Positions 56,725-64,000 of a stretch of DNA of 64,000 bases are shown piece by piece. A model generated the notes under the pieces. That model was not told the origin of the DNA. It saw only the letters and a list, made by a program, of their open reading frames with translations, and did not search any database. This DNA comes from Vibrio sp. RE86 (GTDB lineage Bacteria > Pseudomonadota > Gammaproteobacteria > Enterobacterales > Vibrionaceae). The position numbers were made by a program, and so were the translations under genes. Where the stretch lies: assembly GCF_013114545.1 (NCBI RefSeq), contig NZ_VTXI01000010.1, forward strand, positions 90,455 through 154,454, given 5' to 3'. Position 1 is the first letter of the stretch, and every line of letters starts with the position of its first letter.

Positions 56725-57631
56725 ATATTAACTGCTCGCTAATATAATCAATAAATTCCCGTAAGCGGGCCGGCATGTATTTCGTTTGTGGGTACTGCAT
56801 CGCAATCGCTCCATGGTAGTTACTCTTAATCGTCCAGTCTGACAACACAGGTACAACGTGCTTCTGGGCAATGGCATCAGCAATTACAAAATCATGAAAA
56901 ATACCGATACCTAACGCATTCTTGACCCCTGTTAAGCGCATTTGTGAGTGGTTCACAGCATACCTACCTGAAACGGCCACGGAGTGAAATTCATCTTCCT
57001 TAAAAAAATCCCAAACATGATCGCGATGAGTTTCCGCTAAATAAAGACAATCGTGATCAACAAGTTGGGTAGGATGATCCGGCATCCCACGTTTAGCGAT
57101 ATAGTCTGGGCTAGCACAAAGGACCAAATTAGTTTTACTTACTTCTTTGAGAACAAGGTTTTCATCAGGCGTGTCGGTTAATTTAAACGCTACGTCGATT
57201 CCATCTCTAATCAAGTCAATTTCGCCATCCGCTACACGAAGTTTGAGTTGAATGTCGGGGTACTTTTGCAAGAAGGGTAAAACATGAGGTTGAAGTACGG
57301 AATTGAGGAAGGCTTCAGGAGCTGCAATCGTCAGGGCACCAGACATTTCTTGGTGTTCAGAACTCGATAACTCAACAGCTTGTTTGGCTGCATTTAACAT
57401 CACCAAAGATTGATCGTAAACCTGTTGTCCAGCACGCGTAATGATCAAAGTGCGGGTAGTTCGTTCAAAGAGTTTCACTGACAGCGAGCTTTCTAAGCGG
57501 GTAACAAGCTTACTTAAAGCGGAAGGTGTCACTTCTAAGATCTTAGCCGCAGCCGTGAAGCTGCCTTCATCGACGATAACAATAAAGCTCGCGAGGTCAG
57601 GAAGCAGTGCAATGAGTTTGTTATTTTTCAT
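56723..57631 (-). CDS. LysR-family transcriptional regulator
   Basis: 302 residues. The N-terminal winged helix-turn-helix is typical (FIVIVDEGSFTAAAKILEVTPSALSKLVTRLESSLSVKLFERTTR). It is followed by the co-inducer domain with a substrate-binding-protein fold (LTIAAPEAFLNSVLQPHVLPFLQ; GIDVAFKLTDTPDENLV). It is divergent from the small membrane protein gene at 57747 with a 115-base gap, so it may regulate that gene. The inducer is unknown. It is convergent with the PepSY gene. Confidence 0.93.
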   Translation of the reverse strand: MKNNKLIALLPDLASFIVIVDEGSFTAAAKILEVTPSALSKLVTRLESSLSVKLFERTTRTLIITRAGQQVYDQSLVMLNAAKQAVELSSSEHQEMSGALTIAAPEAFLNSVLQPHVLPFLQKYPDIQLKLRVADGEIDLIRDGIDVAFKLTDTPDENLVLKEVSKTNLVLCASPDYIAKRGMPDHPTQLVDHDCLYLAETHRDHVWDFFKEDEFHSVAVSGRYAVNHSQMRLTGVKNALGIGIFHDFVIADAIAQKHVVPVLSDWTIKSNYHGAIAMQYPQTKYMPARLREFIDYISEQLI

Positions 57632-57746
57632 ACAATTCTAATTATTGAAATATTTATTAATAAAGCTCTATTGGGATGAAGATCTCACATTTATGGTTGT
57701 CTGTTTTGTATATTGAGTAGGTAGTCATTACCACAGGAGATACGAT

Positions 57747-57869
57747 ATGCAAGAAATTGATAGCTTACTTGATCTATGGTCAATGCTTGAAAACATAATG
57801 ATTGCAGCTTTGGGCGTGTTCTTGTTGTCAGTGATTACGTTAATGCTTGAACGAGATACCGACGCTTGA
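57747..57869 (+). CDS. Small single-helix membrane protein (40 residues)
   Basis: A complete 41-codon frame, MQEIDSLLDLWSMLENI then a hydrophobic helix (MIAALGVFLLSVITLML) and the charged tail ERDTDA. AGGAGA lies six bases before the ATG and a good terminator follows 44 bases after the stop, so all parts of a transcription unit are present. It is divergent from the LysR regulator. I recognise no family. It could be a small membrane regulator of a transporter or a stress protein. Confidence 0.65.
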   Translation: MQEIDSLLDLWSMLENIMIAALGVFLLSVITLMLERDTDA

Positions 57870-57913
57870 ATCTACCTTCAGAGTGAACCTTAAATTGAAA
57901 CACCAACAGTGAT

Positions 57914-57943
57914 GCCCAGCTAATACTTTTAGTTGGGCTTTTT
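57914..57943 (+). terminator. Terminator of the small membrane protein gene
   Basis: 10-bp stem GCCCAGCTAA/TTAGTTGGGC with one G-T pair, a 5-base loop and a run of five T. The rest of the 354-base gap to kbl shows nothing else I can support. Confidence 0.8.
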
Positions 57944-58223
57944 CTTTTTTCGGTCACTAGGCAATTTGCTTCGCTTATGTTTCCTATTCATTAACGCTTC
58001 AATTATAGCTGATTTCTTTTTCTCATTAGAGCGCTCAGTGTGACCTTGGTCATTAAATTAGCTTATTTGTGCCTTAAATTCACGAATGTTTTTCCACTAG
58101 GTGGGATTATGGATTCTACGTGCTTGAATTACACTTAACTCATTAGTTTCTTGTCATCAGAAAGACTCTGAAGATAAACGTAGGTAAGTACCCCTACCCA
58201 TAATTATTAGGAAGGAATTTGCA

Positions 58224-59417
58224 ATGTCTTCTGCATTCTACAACCAGATCCAACAACAAATCGAAGAAGTTAAGGCTGAAGGTCTTTACAAATCTGAGCG
58301 TGTTATTACTTCTCAGCAACAAGCAGCTGTTAAGATCTCTACAGGCGAAGAAGTACTAAACTTCTGTGCAAACAACTACCTAGGTCTAGCTAACCACCCT
58401 GCGCTTATCGAAGCGGGTAAAGCAGGTATGGATGAGAACGGCTTTGGTATGGCGTCTGTACGTTTTATCTGTGGTACTCAAGACATTCACAAAGAGCTAG
58501 AAACTAAGCTTTCTACATTCCTAGGTAAAGAAGATACGATTCTTTACACCTCTTGCTTCGATGCAAACACAGGTCTGTTCGAAACTATTCTAGGTAAAGA
58601 AGACGCAATCATCTCTGATGCACTAAACCACGCTTCAATTATCGATGGTGTTCGTCTATGTAAAGCAATGCGCTTCCGTTACGCGAACAACAACATGGAA
58701 GAGCTAGAGCAGCAACTTATCGCAGCGAAAGAAGCGGGCGCTCGCCACACGCTAATCGTAACTGACGGTGTATTCTCAATGGACGGCGTAGTAGCAAACC
58801 TTCCAGCTATTTGTGACCTAGCAGACAAGTACGGCGCGCTAGTTATGGTTGATGACTCTCACGCTGTGGGCTTCATGGGTGAAAACGGCGCTGGTACTCA
58901 CGAGTTCCACGACGTTGTAGACCGTATCGACATCATCACGGGTACGCTAGGTAAAGCAATGGGCGGCGCTTCAGGCGGTTACACATCTGGTAAGAAAGAA
59001 GTGATCGACTGGCTACGTCAACGTTCTCGTCCATACCTATTCTCTAACTCAGTTGCTCCTGCAATTGTTAACGCTTCTATCCGCGTTCTTGATCTTCTTA
59101 AAGAGAGCGGCGAGCTTCGCGACCGCCTATGGGAAAACGCTGCACACTTTCGCGCTCGCATGGAAGACGCTGGCTTCACAATGGGTGGTGCTGACCACGC
59201 TATCATCCCAATCATGCTTGGTGATGCAAAAGTAGCAGCAGAATTTGCTGAGCGTGCTCTTGAAAAAGGCATCTACGTTGTTGGTTTCTCTTTCCCAGTT
59301 GTACCAAAAGGCCAAGCACGTATCCGTACTCAGATGTCAGCAGCACACTCTCGTGAGCAACTAGACCGTGCTATCGACGCGTTCATCGCAGTTGGTAAAG
59401 ACATGGGCATCATCTAA
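58224..59417 (+). CDS. kbl: 2-amino-3-ketobutyrate CoA ligase (glycine C-acetyltransferase)
   Basis: 397 residues, PLP-dependent, converting 2-amino-3-ketobutyrate plus CoA to glycine and acetyl-CoA, the second step of threonine degradation. Motifs: [13 protein letters not shown], the [15 protein letters not shown] loop with the cofactor-contacting Asp and His, and the PLP Lys in [15 protein letters not shown]. Length and layout are typical. GGAAGGAA precedes ATG 58224. It is followed by tdh in the usual order, 82 bases downstream. Confidence 0.98.
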   Translation: MSSAFYNQIQQQIEEVKAEGLYKSERVITSQQQAAVKISTGEEVLNFCANNYLGLANHPALIEAGKAGMDENGFGMASVRFICGTQDIHKELETKLSTFLGKEDTILYTSCFDANTGLFETILGKEDAIISDALNHASIIDGVRLCKAMRFRYANNNMEELEQQLIAAKEAGARHTLIVTDGVFSMDGVVANLPAICDLADKYGALVMVDDSHAVGFMGENGAGTHEFHDVVDRIDIITGTLGKAMGGASGGYTSGKKEVIDWLRQRSRPYLFSNSVAPAIVNASIRVLDLLKESGELRDRLWENAAHFRARMEDAGFTMGGADHAIIPIMLGDAKVAAEFAERALEKGIYVVGFSFPVVPKGQARIRTQMSAAHSREQLDRAIDAFIAVGKDMGII

Positions 59418-59499
59418 TTCTCGAACTCTTCGACATTAGATAAACTGTATTTTTGATTCTCGCCTTGATTAAGTGGGGCGAGATGAACTAGGTAACATT

Positions 59500-60531
59500 A
59501 TGAAAATAAAAGCACTTTCAAAGCTAAAGCCTGAAGAAGGCATCTGGATGACTGAGGTTGAAAAACCTGAAGTTGGCCATAACGATCTTCTTATCAAGAT
59601 CAAGAAAACCGCTATCTGTGGTACAGACGTACACATCTACAACTGGGACGAATGGTCACAAAAGACAATTCCAGTACCTATGGTTGTCGGTCACGAGTAC
59701 GTGGGTGAAGTTGTTGGCATGGGCCAAGAAGTTCGCGGCTTTGAGATTGGCGATCGCGTATCTGGCGAAGGTCACATCACATGTGGTCACTGTCGTAACT
59801 GTCGTGGCGGTCGTACTCACCTTTGTCGTAACACAACAGGTGTTGGTGTTAACCGCACAGGTGCGTTCTCTGAGTACCTAGTGATCCCAGCGTTCAACGC
59901 ATTTAAAATCCCTGCAGAAATCTCTGACGATCTAGCATCAATCTTTGACCCGTTTGGTAATGCAGTACACACAGCGCTATCTTTCGACCTAGTAGGTGAA
60001 GACGTTCTGATCACAGGTGCAGGTCCAATCGGTATCATGGCGGCGGCTGTTGCGAAACACGTTGGCGCACGTCACGTAGTAATCACAGACGTAAACGAAT
60101 ACCGTCTAGAGCTTGCTAAGAAGATGGGCGTTACACGCGCAGTAAACGTAATGGAAGAGAAGCTAGAAGACGTAATGTCTGAGCTAGGCATGACAGAAGG
60201 CTTCGACGTAGGCCTAGAAATGTCAGGCGTACCATCAGCATTCAACAGCATGCTAACTAACATGAACCACGGCGGTAAGATCTCTCTACTAGGTATTCCA
60301 CCATCAGACATGGCAGTAGACTGGAACCAAGTCATCTTCAAAGGCTTGGTAATCAAAGGCATCTACGGCCGTGAAATGTTCGAAACTTGGTACAAGATGG
60401 CTTCATTAATTCAATCAGGCCTAGATCTAACGCCAATTATCACTCACCACTTCAAGGTTGATGACTTCCAAAAAGGCTTCGACACCATGCGTGGCGGTAT
60501 GTCTGGCAAAGTTATCCTTGATTGGGAATAA
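59500..60531 (+). CDS. tdh: L-threonine 3-dehydrogenase
   Basis: A 343-residue zinc alcohol dehydrogenase family enzyme, oxidising threonine to 2-amino-3-ketobutyrate with NAD+. Catalytic-zinc residues lie in [13 protein letters not shown] and GHEYVG. The structural-zinc cysteines are [17 protein letters not shown]. The nucleotide-binding motif is [19 protein letters not shown] use ATG 59500 ([14 protein letters not shown]), the family start. An ATG at 59473 adds nine unconserved residues. Forms the threonine catabolic operon with kbl. Confidence 0.98.
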   Translation: MKIKALSKLKPEEGIWMTEVEKPEVGHNDLLIKIKKTAICGTDVHIYNWDEWSQKTIPVPMVVGHEYVGEVVGMGQEVRGFEIGDRVSGEGHITCGHCRNCRGGRTHLCRNTTGVGVNRTGAFSEYLVIPAFNAFKIPAEISDDLASIFDPFGNAVHTALSFDLVGEDVLITGAGPIGIMAAAVAKHVGARHVVITDVNEYRLELAKKMGVTRAVNVMEEKLEDVMSELGMTEGFDVGLEMSGVPSAFNSMLTNMNHGGKISLLGIPPSDMAVDWNQVIFKGLVIKGIYGREMFETWYKMASLIQSGLDLTPIITHHFKVDDFQKGFDTMRGGMSGKVILDWE

Positions 60532-60549
60532 AAGACCTTTTTAAAATCA

Positions 60550-60575
60550 AAGCCGAGCATAGTCTCGGCTTTTTT
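60550..60575. terminator. Terminator of the kbl-tdh operon
   Basis: 8-bp stem AAGCCGAG/CTCGGCTT with a 6-base loop and a T run. On the minus strand it can also serve the convergent gene at 60583. Confidence 0.85.
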
Positions 60576-60582
60576 GAGCCGA

Positions 60583-61506
60583 TCAAATATTATGAAACAG
60601 CACTTCTAAGCTAAACGTGGCGGTGAATTCGCCGCTCCGCTCGGTGTCTTCTTCTCTAGGGCAGTTGTATTCAGGGGTGAGCTCATAAAACAGCCAAGGC
60701 CTAAGAATATTTTGCCGGTAGGTAACAGAAGCGTGGGTATTGGTGATGTAGTGAAAAGGGCGGTTAGTCCCAGTTGTGCTCAGGCGATAGCTCAGTGCTT
60801 GTTGATCTGAGATATGTTGAAATAGATTTAATCCCGTTCCAAGTTCCCAGCCTTTAATGTCATCTTCATAAGTGGCGAAACTGCTCCATCGTAAAAGAAA
60901 CTCAGGAGTCAAAGAGTAATCAAGGTCGAGTTCTGTTGATTCTCCTGTGAGCCTTTTCTTTTGGTAGATTTTTTGCGTGGCACGAAGAACCAGATCTTCA
61001 TTGATAGGGTAGGTGTAACGAAAACGGGCTTCTGCCCCGGGTTTGGCCGTCAGCTTGATATTGAAGCTCAAGCGATCTTTGTTTAGCCAGTCGTACCTCA
61101 ACGCGAATGTGCTCTCCGCTTCTTCACTGCTTTGTGGAAACAGATCGAAGATATCACTCTCATCATCAGATTCAAACACAAGTTTCAAACGTTTGGTGAC
61201 TTTCGGTAAATGGAAGCGTGCTTTTAGTTGAGTGTTGAACTGATACCCTTCTCCTTCGACATAAGAGAAGTCATTTTTCCAACGGACGATGCTACCCGCG
61301 CTTGAATCCTCATCGACACGGTCATCAACAAAAAAGCTGTCGAACCAAACCGCTGGCTGGCAGAAACGGGTGTTAATATAACTAAAAGCAGAGTCTAGGA
61401 TCTTCGCGCTGTCTGGTTGACTATGGCATGAAGAGTAGTCAGGCGCAGACTCTTCCGCTATAGCAGAAAAGGGAAACGCGAAAATAAGAAATGAGATTAG
61501 ACGCAA
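60583..61506 (-). CDS. Exported outer-membrane-like beta protein, unknown function
   Basis: 307 residues with a signal peptide (MRLISFLIFAFPFSAIAEES). Early on it has two Cys, in YSSCHSQPD and TRFCQPAVW. After that come alternating beta strands with aromatic girdles (RWKNDFSYVEGEGYQFNTQL; LDYSLTPEFLLRWSSFATYE; SVTYRQNILRPWLFYELTPE), ending EVLFHNI. This looks like an outer-membrane barrel of about 10-12 strands, but the last residue is not aromatic. No family recognised. It is convergent with tdh. Confidence 0.7.
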   Translation of the reverse strand: MRLISFLIFAFPFSAIAEESAPDYSSCHSQPDSAKILDSAFSYINTRFCQPAVWFDSFFVDDRVDEDSSAGSIVRWKNDFSYVEGEGYQFNTQLKARFHLPKVTKRLKLVFESDDESDIFDLFPQSSEEAESTFALRYDWLNKDRLSFNIKLTAKPGAEARFRYTYPINEDLVLRATQKIYQKKRLTGESTELDLDYSLTPEFLLRWSSFATYEDDIKGWELGTGLNLFQHISDQQALSYRLSTTGTNRPFHYITNTHASVTYRQNILRPWLFYELTPEYNCPREEDTERSGEFTATFSLEVLFHNI

Positions 61507-61597
61507 ATGTACAACAACTAATAATAACTTTGAGTATTAGTATGCGTTGGCTTGATGGATTTGGTCAAACAATCGGTTGGTTGGATAACTAAAAGTA

Positions 61598-61627
61598 AAA
61601 CGCCAACCGCATAATGAGTTGGCGTTT
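61598..61627 (-). terminator. Terminator of the gene at 61644
   Basis: 10-bp stem AAACGCCAAC/GTTGGCGTTT with a 10-base loop. The minus strand continues TACTTTTAG after the stem. It lies 17 bases after the stop. Confidence 0.75.
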
Positions 61628-61643
61628 GATTTGAAAGGTTGCT

Positions 61644-62090
61644 TTAATTGCCTTGGGCGATTTGCGAATACTGACGAAGTAGGTCGGTTAACGTCGTTAC
61701 CCACTCTAGCGCGTTTTGTGGGCTTTGCTTTACGATGACTTCGACGTGGTTACAATGCACTTCAAGAGGAATTGCACGCTCTAAGTGGAAAGAGACGGCG
61801 TAAAAATGCCAAAGCAGCAGTCGTTGCATGCGAGTCGTGTTCTGCTGTTTGTTGTCTGATTCACTAAACAGGGCAGGAAGTTCGCTCAACGCAATCGCAC
61901 TCATTCTTAGCATCGCGTCAAACTGTGCCTCTTGTAGCTTATCTTCATTCTCTGTTTCAGTTTGATCAAAAGTAAACAGCTCTGTCATCGAATCTTCAGG
62001 AACAAGTCGATGAATCATACGAAGGCTGAGTTCTTCAAGCTCTTCGCGAGACATTTCAATAAGGCTTTGGTGGGTGTAATCACGTAGCAT
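61644..62090 (-). CDS. Acidic soluble protein of unknown function
   Basis: 148 residues from ATG 62090 (MLRDYTHQSLIEMSREELEELS). An in-frame ATG at 62123 adds a Cys-containing leader without a ribosome site, so I prefer the shorter form, though weakly. Helix-rich and acidic (TFDQTETENEDKLQEAQFDAM), with MQRLLLWHFYAVSFHLERAIPLEVHCNHVEVIV toward the end. No signal peptide, no known motif. It is preceded by a 518-base gap and ends at a clear terminator. Confidence 0.65.
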   Translation of the reverse strand: MLRDYTHQSLIEMSREELEELSLRMIHRLVPEDSMTELFTFDQTETENEDKLQEAQFDAMLRMSAIALSELPALFSESDNKQQNTTRMQRLLLWHFYAVSFHLERAIPLEVHCNHVEVIVKQSPQNALEWVTTLTDLLRQYSQIAQGN

Positions 62091-62203
62091 GGTATTTCTC
62101 GGGCACATAGAATAGTCGCACATTCTATATTAAATTGGCCTTACAACTCTATACCTCCCAACCATTCGCCGTAAGGTTTTGTATTTAACCAGTTTCCAAA
62201 CGC

Positions 62204-62228
62204 AAAAAAGCCCCGAATTGATCGGGGC
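62204..62228 (-). terminator. Orphan minus-strand terminator upstream of the nucleoside transporter
   Basis: 7-bp stem GCCCCGA/TCGGGGC with a 5-base loop. On the minus strand it is followed by six T residues. No minus-strand protein gene ends here, so a non-coding transcript starting between 62229 and about 62330 is the simplest explanation. The next minus gene begins downstream of it. Confidence 0.65.
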
Positions 62229-62301
62229 AAACTAGGTTGCTTGCTAGGTAAGCCATAAACGTTGTTAGTAAATTAAGCCTGTCTGTGAAGACACCTTCTA
62301 A

Positions 62302-62323
62302 ATCTAGATGGATTTATCAATAA
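62302..62323 (-). promoter_or_regulatory. LuxR/HapR/SmcR-type quorum-sensing box candidate
   Basis: The right half ATTTATCAATAA (62312-62323) matches one half of the known LuxR-type palindrome (TTATTGATAAAT on the minus strand) at 12 of 12 positions. The left half ATCTAGATGG matches only about half, giving roughly 17 of 22 overall. It lies about 75 bases upstream of the orphan minus-strand terminator and about 320 bases upstream of the transporter start. Confidence 0.5.
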
Positions 62324-62497
62324 CGCTAATCCAACTCTTCCTTTTAGCTGTTTGAAGCGTCGAACTGTGATTCTGCTCCAGAGTTAATGTCTTTAACGCC
62401 TTTATAAGGTGTGGTCACGCAAGGTTCTCTCCTTTGAACGATAGAAAAGTCACCGAATCGGTTAATCACTGAACGCTTGAACGTTTGCGTGAAAATA

Positions 62498-62513
62498 TGT
62501 GATGAATATCTCA
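62498..62513 (+). promoter_or_regulatory. CRP-like site at the transporter promoter
   Basis: TGTGA-TGAATA-TCTCA matches the CRP consensus (TGTGA-N6-TCACA) with one mismatch. A possible -10 TATACT lies at 62524-62529. The spacing to that -10 is shorter than for a standard class II site. Nucleoside transporters are classic CRP targets. Confidence 0.4.
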
Positions 62514-62540
62514 TTTGTGGAGCTATACTTTCCGCCCGGT

Positions 62541-62641
62541 TGAGAGCAACTGCTCTGCCAATACAAGCCGTCACACGGAAAGGTGAATGACCCCACGGAC
62601 CGGACCAGCTACCTATTGAATGCTTGTAGAGGTGATCTTTG
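62541..62641 (+). promoter_or_regulatory. Structured 5' leader of the nucleoside transporter mRNA
   Basis: Hairpin AGAGC-AACT-GCTCT at 62543-62556. A second domain is closed by TACAAGC (62562-62568) with GCTTGTA (62622-62628) and contains CCGT-CAC-ACGG at 62568-62578. AGGTGA occurs twice, at 62581-62586 and as the ribosome binding site at 62630-62635. ACCT at 62611-62614 could also pair with that ribosome site, which competes with the TACAAGC stem. The arrangement looks like a switch but matches no riboswitch class that I recognise. Confidence 0.45.
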
Positions 62642-63850
62642 ATGAATATTTTATTCGGTTTAATCGGTGTTGTAGCACTGTTGTTGTGTGCAGTCCTACT
62701 TTCTGAGAGTCGTAAATCCATTAACTGGAAAACAGTGTCACGCGCATTGTTGCTTCAGGTGGGGTTTGCCGCTCTTGTTCTATATTTCCCATGGGGCCAA
62801 GCGGCTCTGACCAGTTTAAGCAGTGGTGTTTCTAGCCTACTAGGTTTTGCTGATGAAGGTATCGGCTTCCTATTCGGTGACCTTGCTAATACGGGCTTTA
62901 TCTTCGCTGTTCGCGTTCTTCCTATTATCATCTTTTTTAGTGCTTTAATTTCTGCACTGTATTACCTGGGCATCATGCAAAAAGTCATCGAGTTTATCGG
63001 TGGTGGTATCCAAAAATTCTTGGGTACAAGTAAAGCGGAGTCATTGGTTGCTACTGGTAACATCTTCCTTTCTCAAGGCGAGTCGCCACTTCTTGTTCGT
63101 CCTTTTCTTTCTCGAATGACTCGCTCTGAACTTTTCGCTGTAATGGCTGGTGGTATGGCGTCAGTCGCTGGCTCTGTTTTAGGTGGCTATGCAGGACTGG
63201 GCGTTGAGCTGAAGTACCTTATTGCAGCTAGCTTTATGGCCGCTCCAGGTAGCTTGATGATGGCGAAAATCATCGTTCCTGAACGTGAAACGCCAATTGA
63301 TCAGTCTGATATCGAGATGGACAAAGCGCAAGAAAGTAACGTGATTGATGCGTTAGCAAGCGGTGCGATGAATGGTATGAAGGTAGCGGTTGCTGTCGGT
63401 ACTATGTTGATTGCGTTTGTCAGTGTGATTGCAATGGTGAACACTGGCCTAGAAAGCTTAGGTGAAGTGGCTGGCTTTACAGGTATTACGCTTCAAGCGG
63501 TATTTGGTTACCTGTTCTCACCACTGGCTTGGCTAATTGGCGTCCCTTCAAACGAAGTGCTTATGGCGGGTTCTTACATTGGCCAGAAGATCGTGATGAA
63601 CGAGTTTGTTGCTTTCATTGATTTTGTTGAGCATAAAGCGCTTTTATCTGAACATACTCAAGTGATCGTGACGTTTGCACTGTGTGGTTTTGCAAATATT
63701 GGTTCAATTGCGATTCAGCTGGGCTCTATTGGCGTGATTGCCCCTGAACGACGTGCAGAAGTTGCAAACCTAGGCATTAAAGCGGTACTTGCGGGTACGT
63801 TAGCTAACCTAATGAGTGCATGCTTAGCAGGTATTTTTATCCTGTTATAA
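62642..63850 (+). CDS. CNT/NupC-family nucleoside transporter
   Basis: 402 residues, an inner-membrane Na+- or H+-coupled nucleoside symporter. Alignment by eye with the V. cholerae vcCNT protein is good throughout. The nucleoside-binding loop reads SQGESPLLVRPF (144-155), where vcCNT has GQTEAPLVVRPF. The ribose-side residues are kept in PSNEVLMAG and CGFANIGSIA. Gln and Glu of the base-contact trio are conserved but Thr is replaced by Gly, which may change base preference. AGAGGTGA lies seven bases before ATG 62642; a TTG at 62639 is not needed. It is regulated probably by CRP and by its leader. Confidence 0.92.
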   Translation: MNILFGLIGVVALLLCAVLLSESRKSINWKTVSRALLLQVGFAALVLYFPWGQAALTSLSSGVSSLLGFADEGIGFLFGDLANTGFIFAVRVLPIIIFFSALISALYYLGIMQKVIEFIGGGIQKFLGTSKAESLVATGNIFLSQGESPLLVRPFLSRMTRSELFAVMAGGMASVAGSVLGGYAGLGVELKYLIAASFMAAPGSLMMAKIIVPERETPIDQSDIEMDKAQESNVIDALASGAMNGMKVAVAVGTMLIAFVSVIAMVNTGLESLGEVAGFTGITLQAVFGYLFSPLAWLIGVPSNEVLMAGSYIGQKIVMNEFVAFIDFVEHKALLSEHTQVIVTFALCGFANIGSIAIQLGSIGVIAPERRAEVANLGIKAVLAGTLANLMSACLAGIFILL

Positions 63851-63871
63851 GTCGTTACGTACTGACATACC

Positions 63872-63903
63872 AAACCCGAGCAGGCGACTGTTCGGGTTTT
63901 TTA
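63872..63903 (+). terminator. Terminator of the nucleoside transporter
   Basis: 12-bp stem (AAACCCGAGCAG with CTGTTCGGGTTT, one G-T pair) closed by the stable GCGA tetraloop and followed by six T residues. Confidence 0.9.
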
Positions 63904-63915
63904 TTTTCAGCCCTA

Positions 63916-63939
63916 AACCACCTACTTCAGTAGGTGGTT
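63916..63939. repeat. Palindrome AACCACCTAC-TTCA-GTAGGTGGTT
   Basis: 10-bp perfect inverted repeat with a 4-base loop and no T run. Its CCTAC-TTCA-GTAGG core resembles the subterminal hairpins of IS200/IS605-type elements, from memory. On the minus strand a frame open from the window end terminates inside this palindrome (stop at 63924-63922). The element, if any, would continue beyond the window. Confidence 0.35.
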
Positions 63940-64000
63940 ATCATTCAGTTGGGCTTTGCCTGTAGTTCTACCCATGTTAAATGCTCCCTTGATTTTTAGC

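Noticed and set aside
62531..62570. tRNA-like sequence in the transporter leader
   Set aside because: The D-arm resemblance is superficial; no acceptor stem, anticodon arm or TPsiC arm can be folded.
62344..62721. Open minus-strand frame of 125 codons across the transporter leader
   Set aside because: It is antisense to the leader and to the start of the transporter gene, has no ribosome site and its protein has no family features.

Overview
The window reads as a stretch of a Vibrio chromosome, probably the second (smaller) replicon. This is an inference from gene content and protein resemblance: a Vibrio-type porin, DUF3332, DUF3010, DUF3297 and DUF6279 proteins, a zwf-pgl-gnd operon and a kbl-tdh pair. 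Several genes use GTG or TTG starts with good ribosome binding sites. Most transcription units end in clear hairpin-plus-T terminators, many of them shared by convergent genes. No rRNA, tRNA, CRISPR array or complete insertion sequence is visible.

Layout. 1-7513: 3' end of a porin, a chemotaxis receptor, guaC with an unusual leader, a cytochrome b561, a DUF3297 protein, an AraC-type regulator and a diguanylate cyclase. 7541-13509: an AraC-type regulator divergent from a four-gene envelope operon (HlyD-type adaptor, DUF2955/FUSC-like protein, AI-2E-family protein, K+ channel), then a DUF3332 lipoprotein and a small protein gene. 13710-23729: two signalling operons, one an HD-GYP response regulator plus a giant hybrid kinase with periplasmic binding domains, the other a soluble PAS hybrid kinase plus response regulator. 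24005-29130: Sel1 protein, MscS channel, DUF3010, DUF6279 lipoprotein, TSUP transporter and a small membrane protein.

29737-46738 is a Wzx/Wzy-type exopolysaccharide or capsule locus. It holds an initiating sugar-phosphate transferase, outer-membrane export protein, Wzc-like tyrosine kinase, WecB and WecC (making UDP-ManNAcA), a polymerase candidate, a flippase candidate, a hexapeptide acetyltransferase, a CapK-like adenylating enzyme, a GT4 glycosyltransferase, a helical unknown protein, a WecG/TagA-type transferase, a small membrane protein, an exported Ala-rich 15-residue-repeat protein, a second Wzy/ligase-type protein and a Wzb-like phosphatase. WecB, WecC and WecG/TagA together suggest a polymer containing ManNAcA. 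Cyclic-di-GMP enzymes lie on both sides of it.

46785-64000: a 45-codon gene, the oxidative pentose phosphate operon (zwf-pgl-gnd, minus strand), a large HD-GYP sensor with an insertion in its catalytic domain, cytochrome b562, a His-rich DUF2946/PepSY pair, a LysR regulator divergent from a 40-codon membrane protein, kbl-tdh, an outer-membrane-like protein, an unknown acidic protein and a CNT nucleoside transporter with a structured leader. A LuxR/HapR-like box and an orphan minus-strand terminator lie upstream of the transporter.

The most novel-looking signals are non-coding: the duplicated-loop leader of guaC, the leader and possible quorum-regulated small RNA upstream of the nucleoside transporter, and an inverted repeat overlapping the zwf promoter. 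The most novel protein is the 15-residue-repeat protein in the polysaccharide locus.
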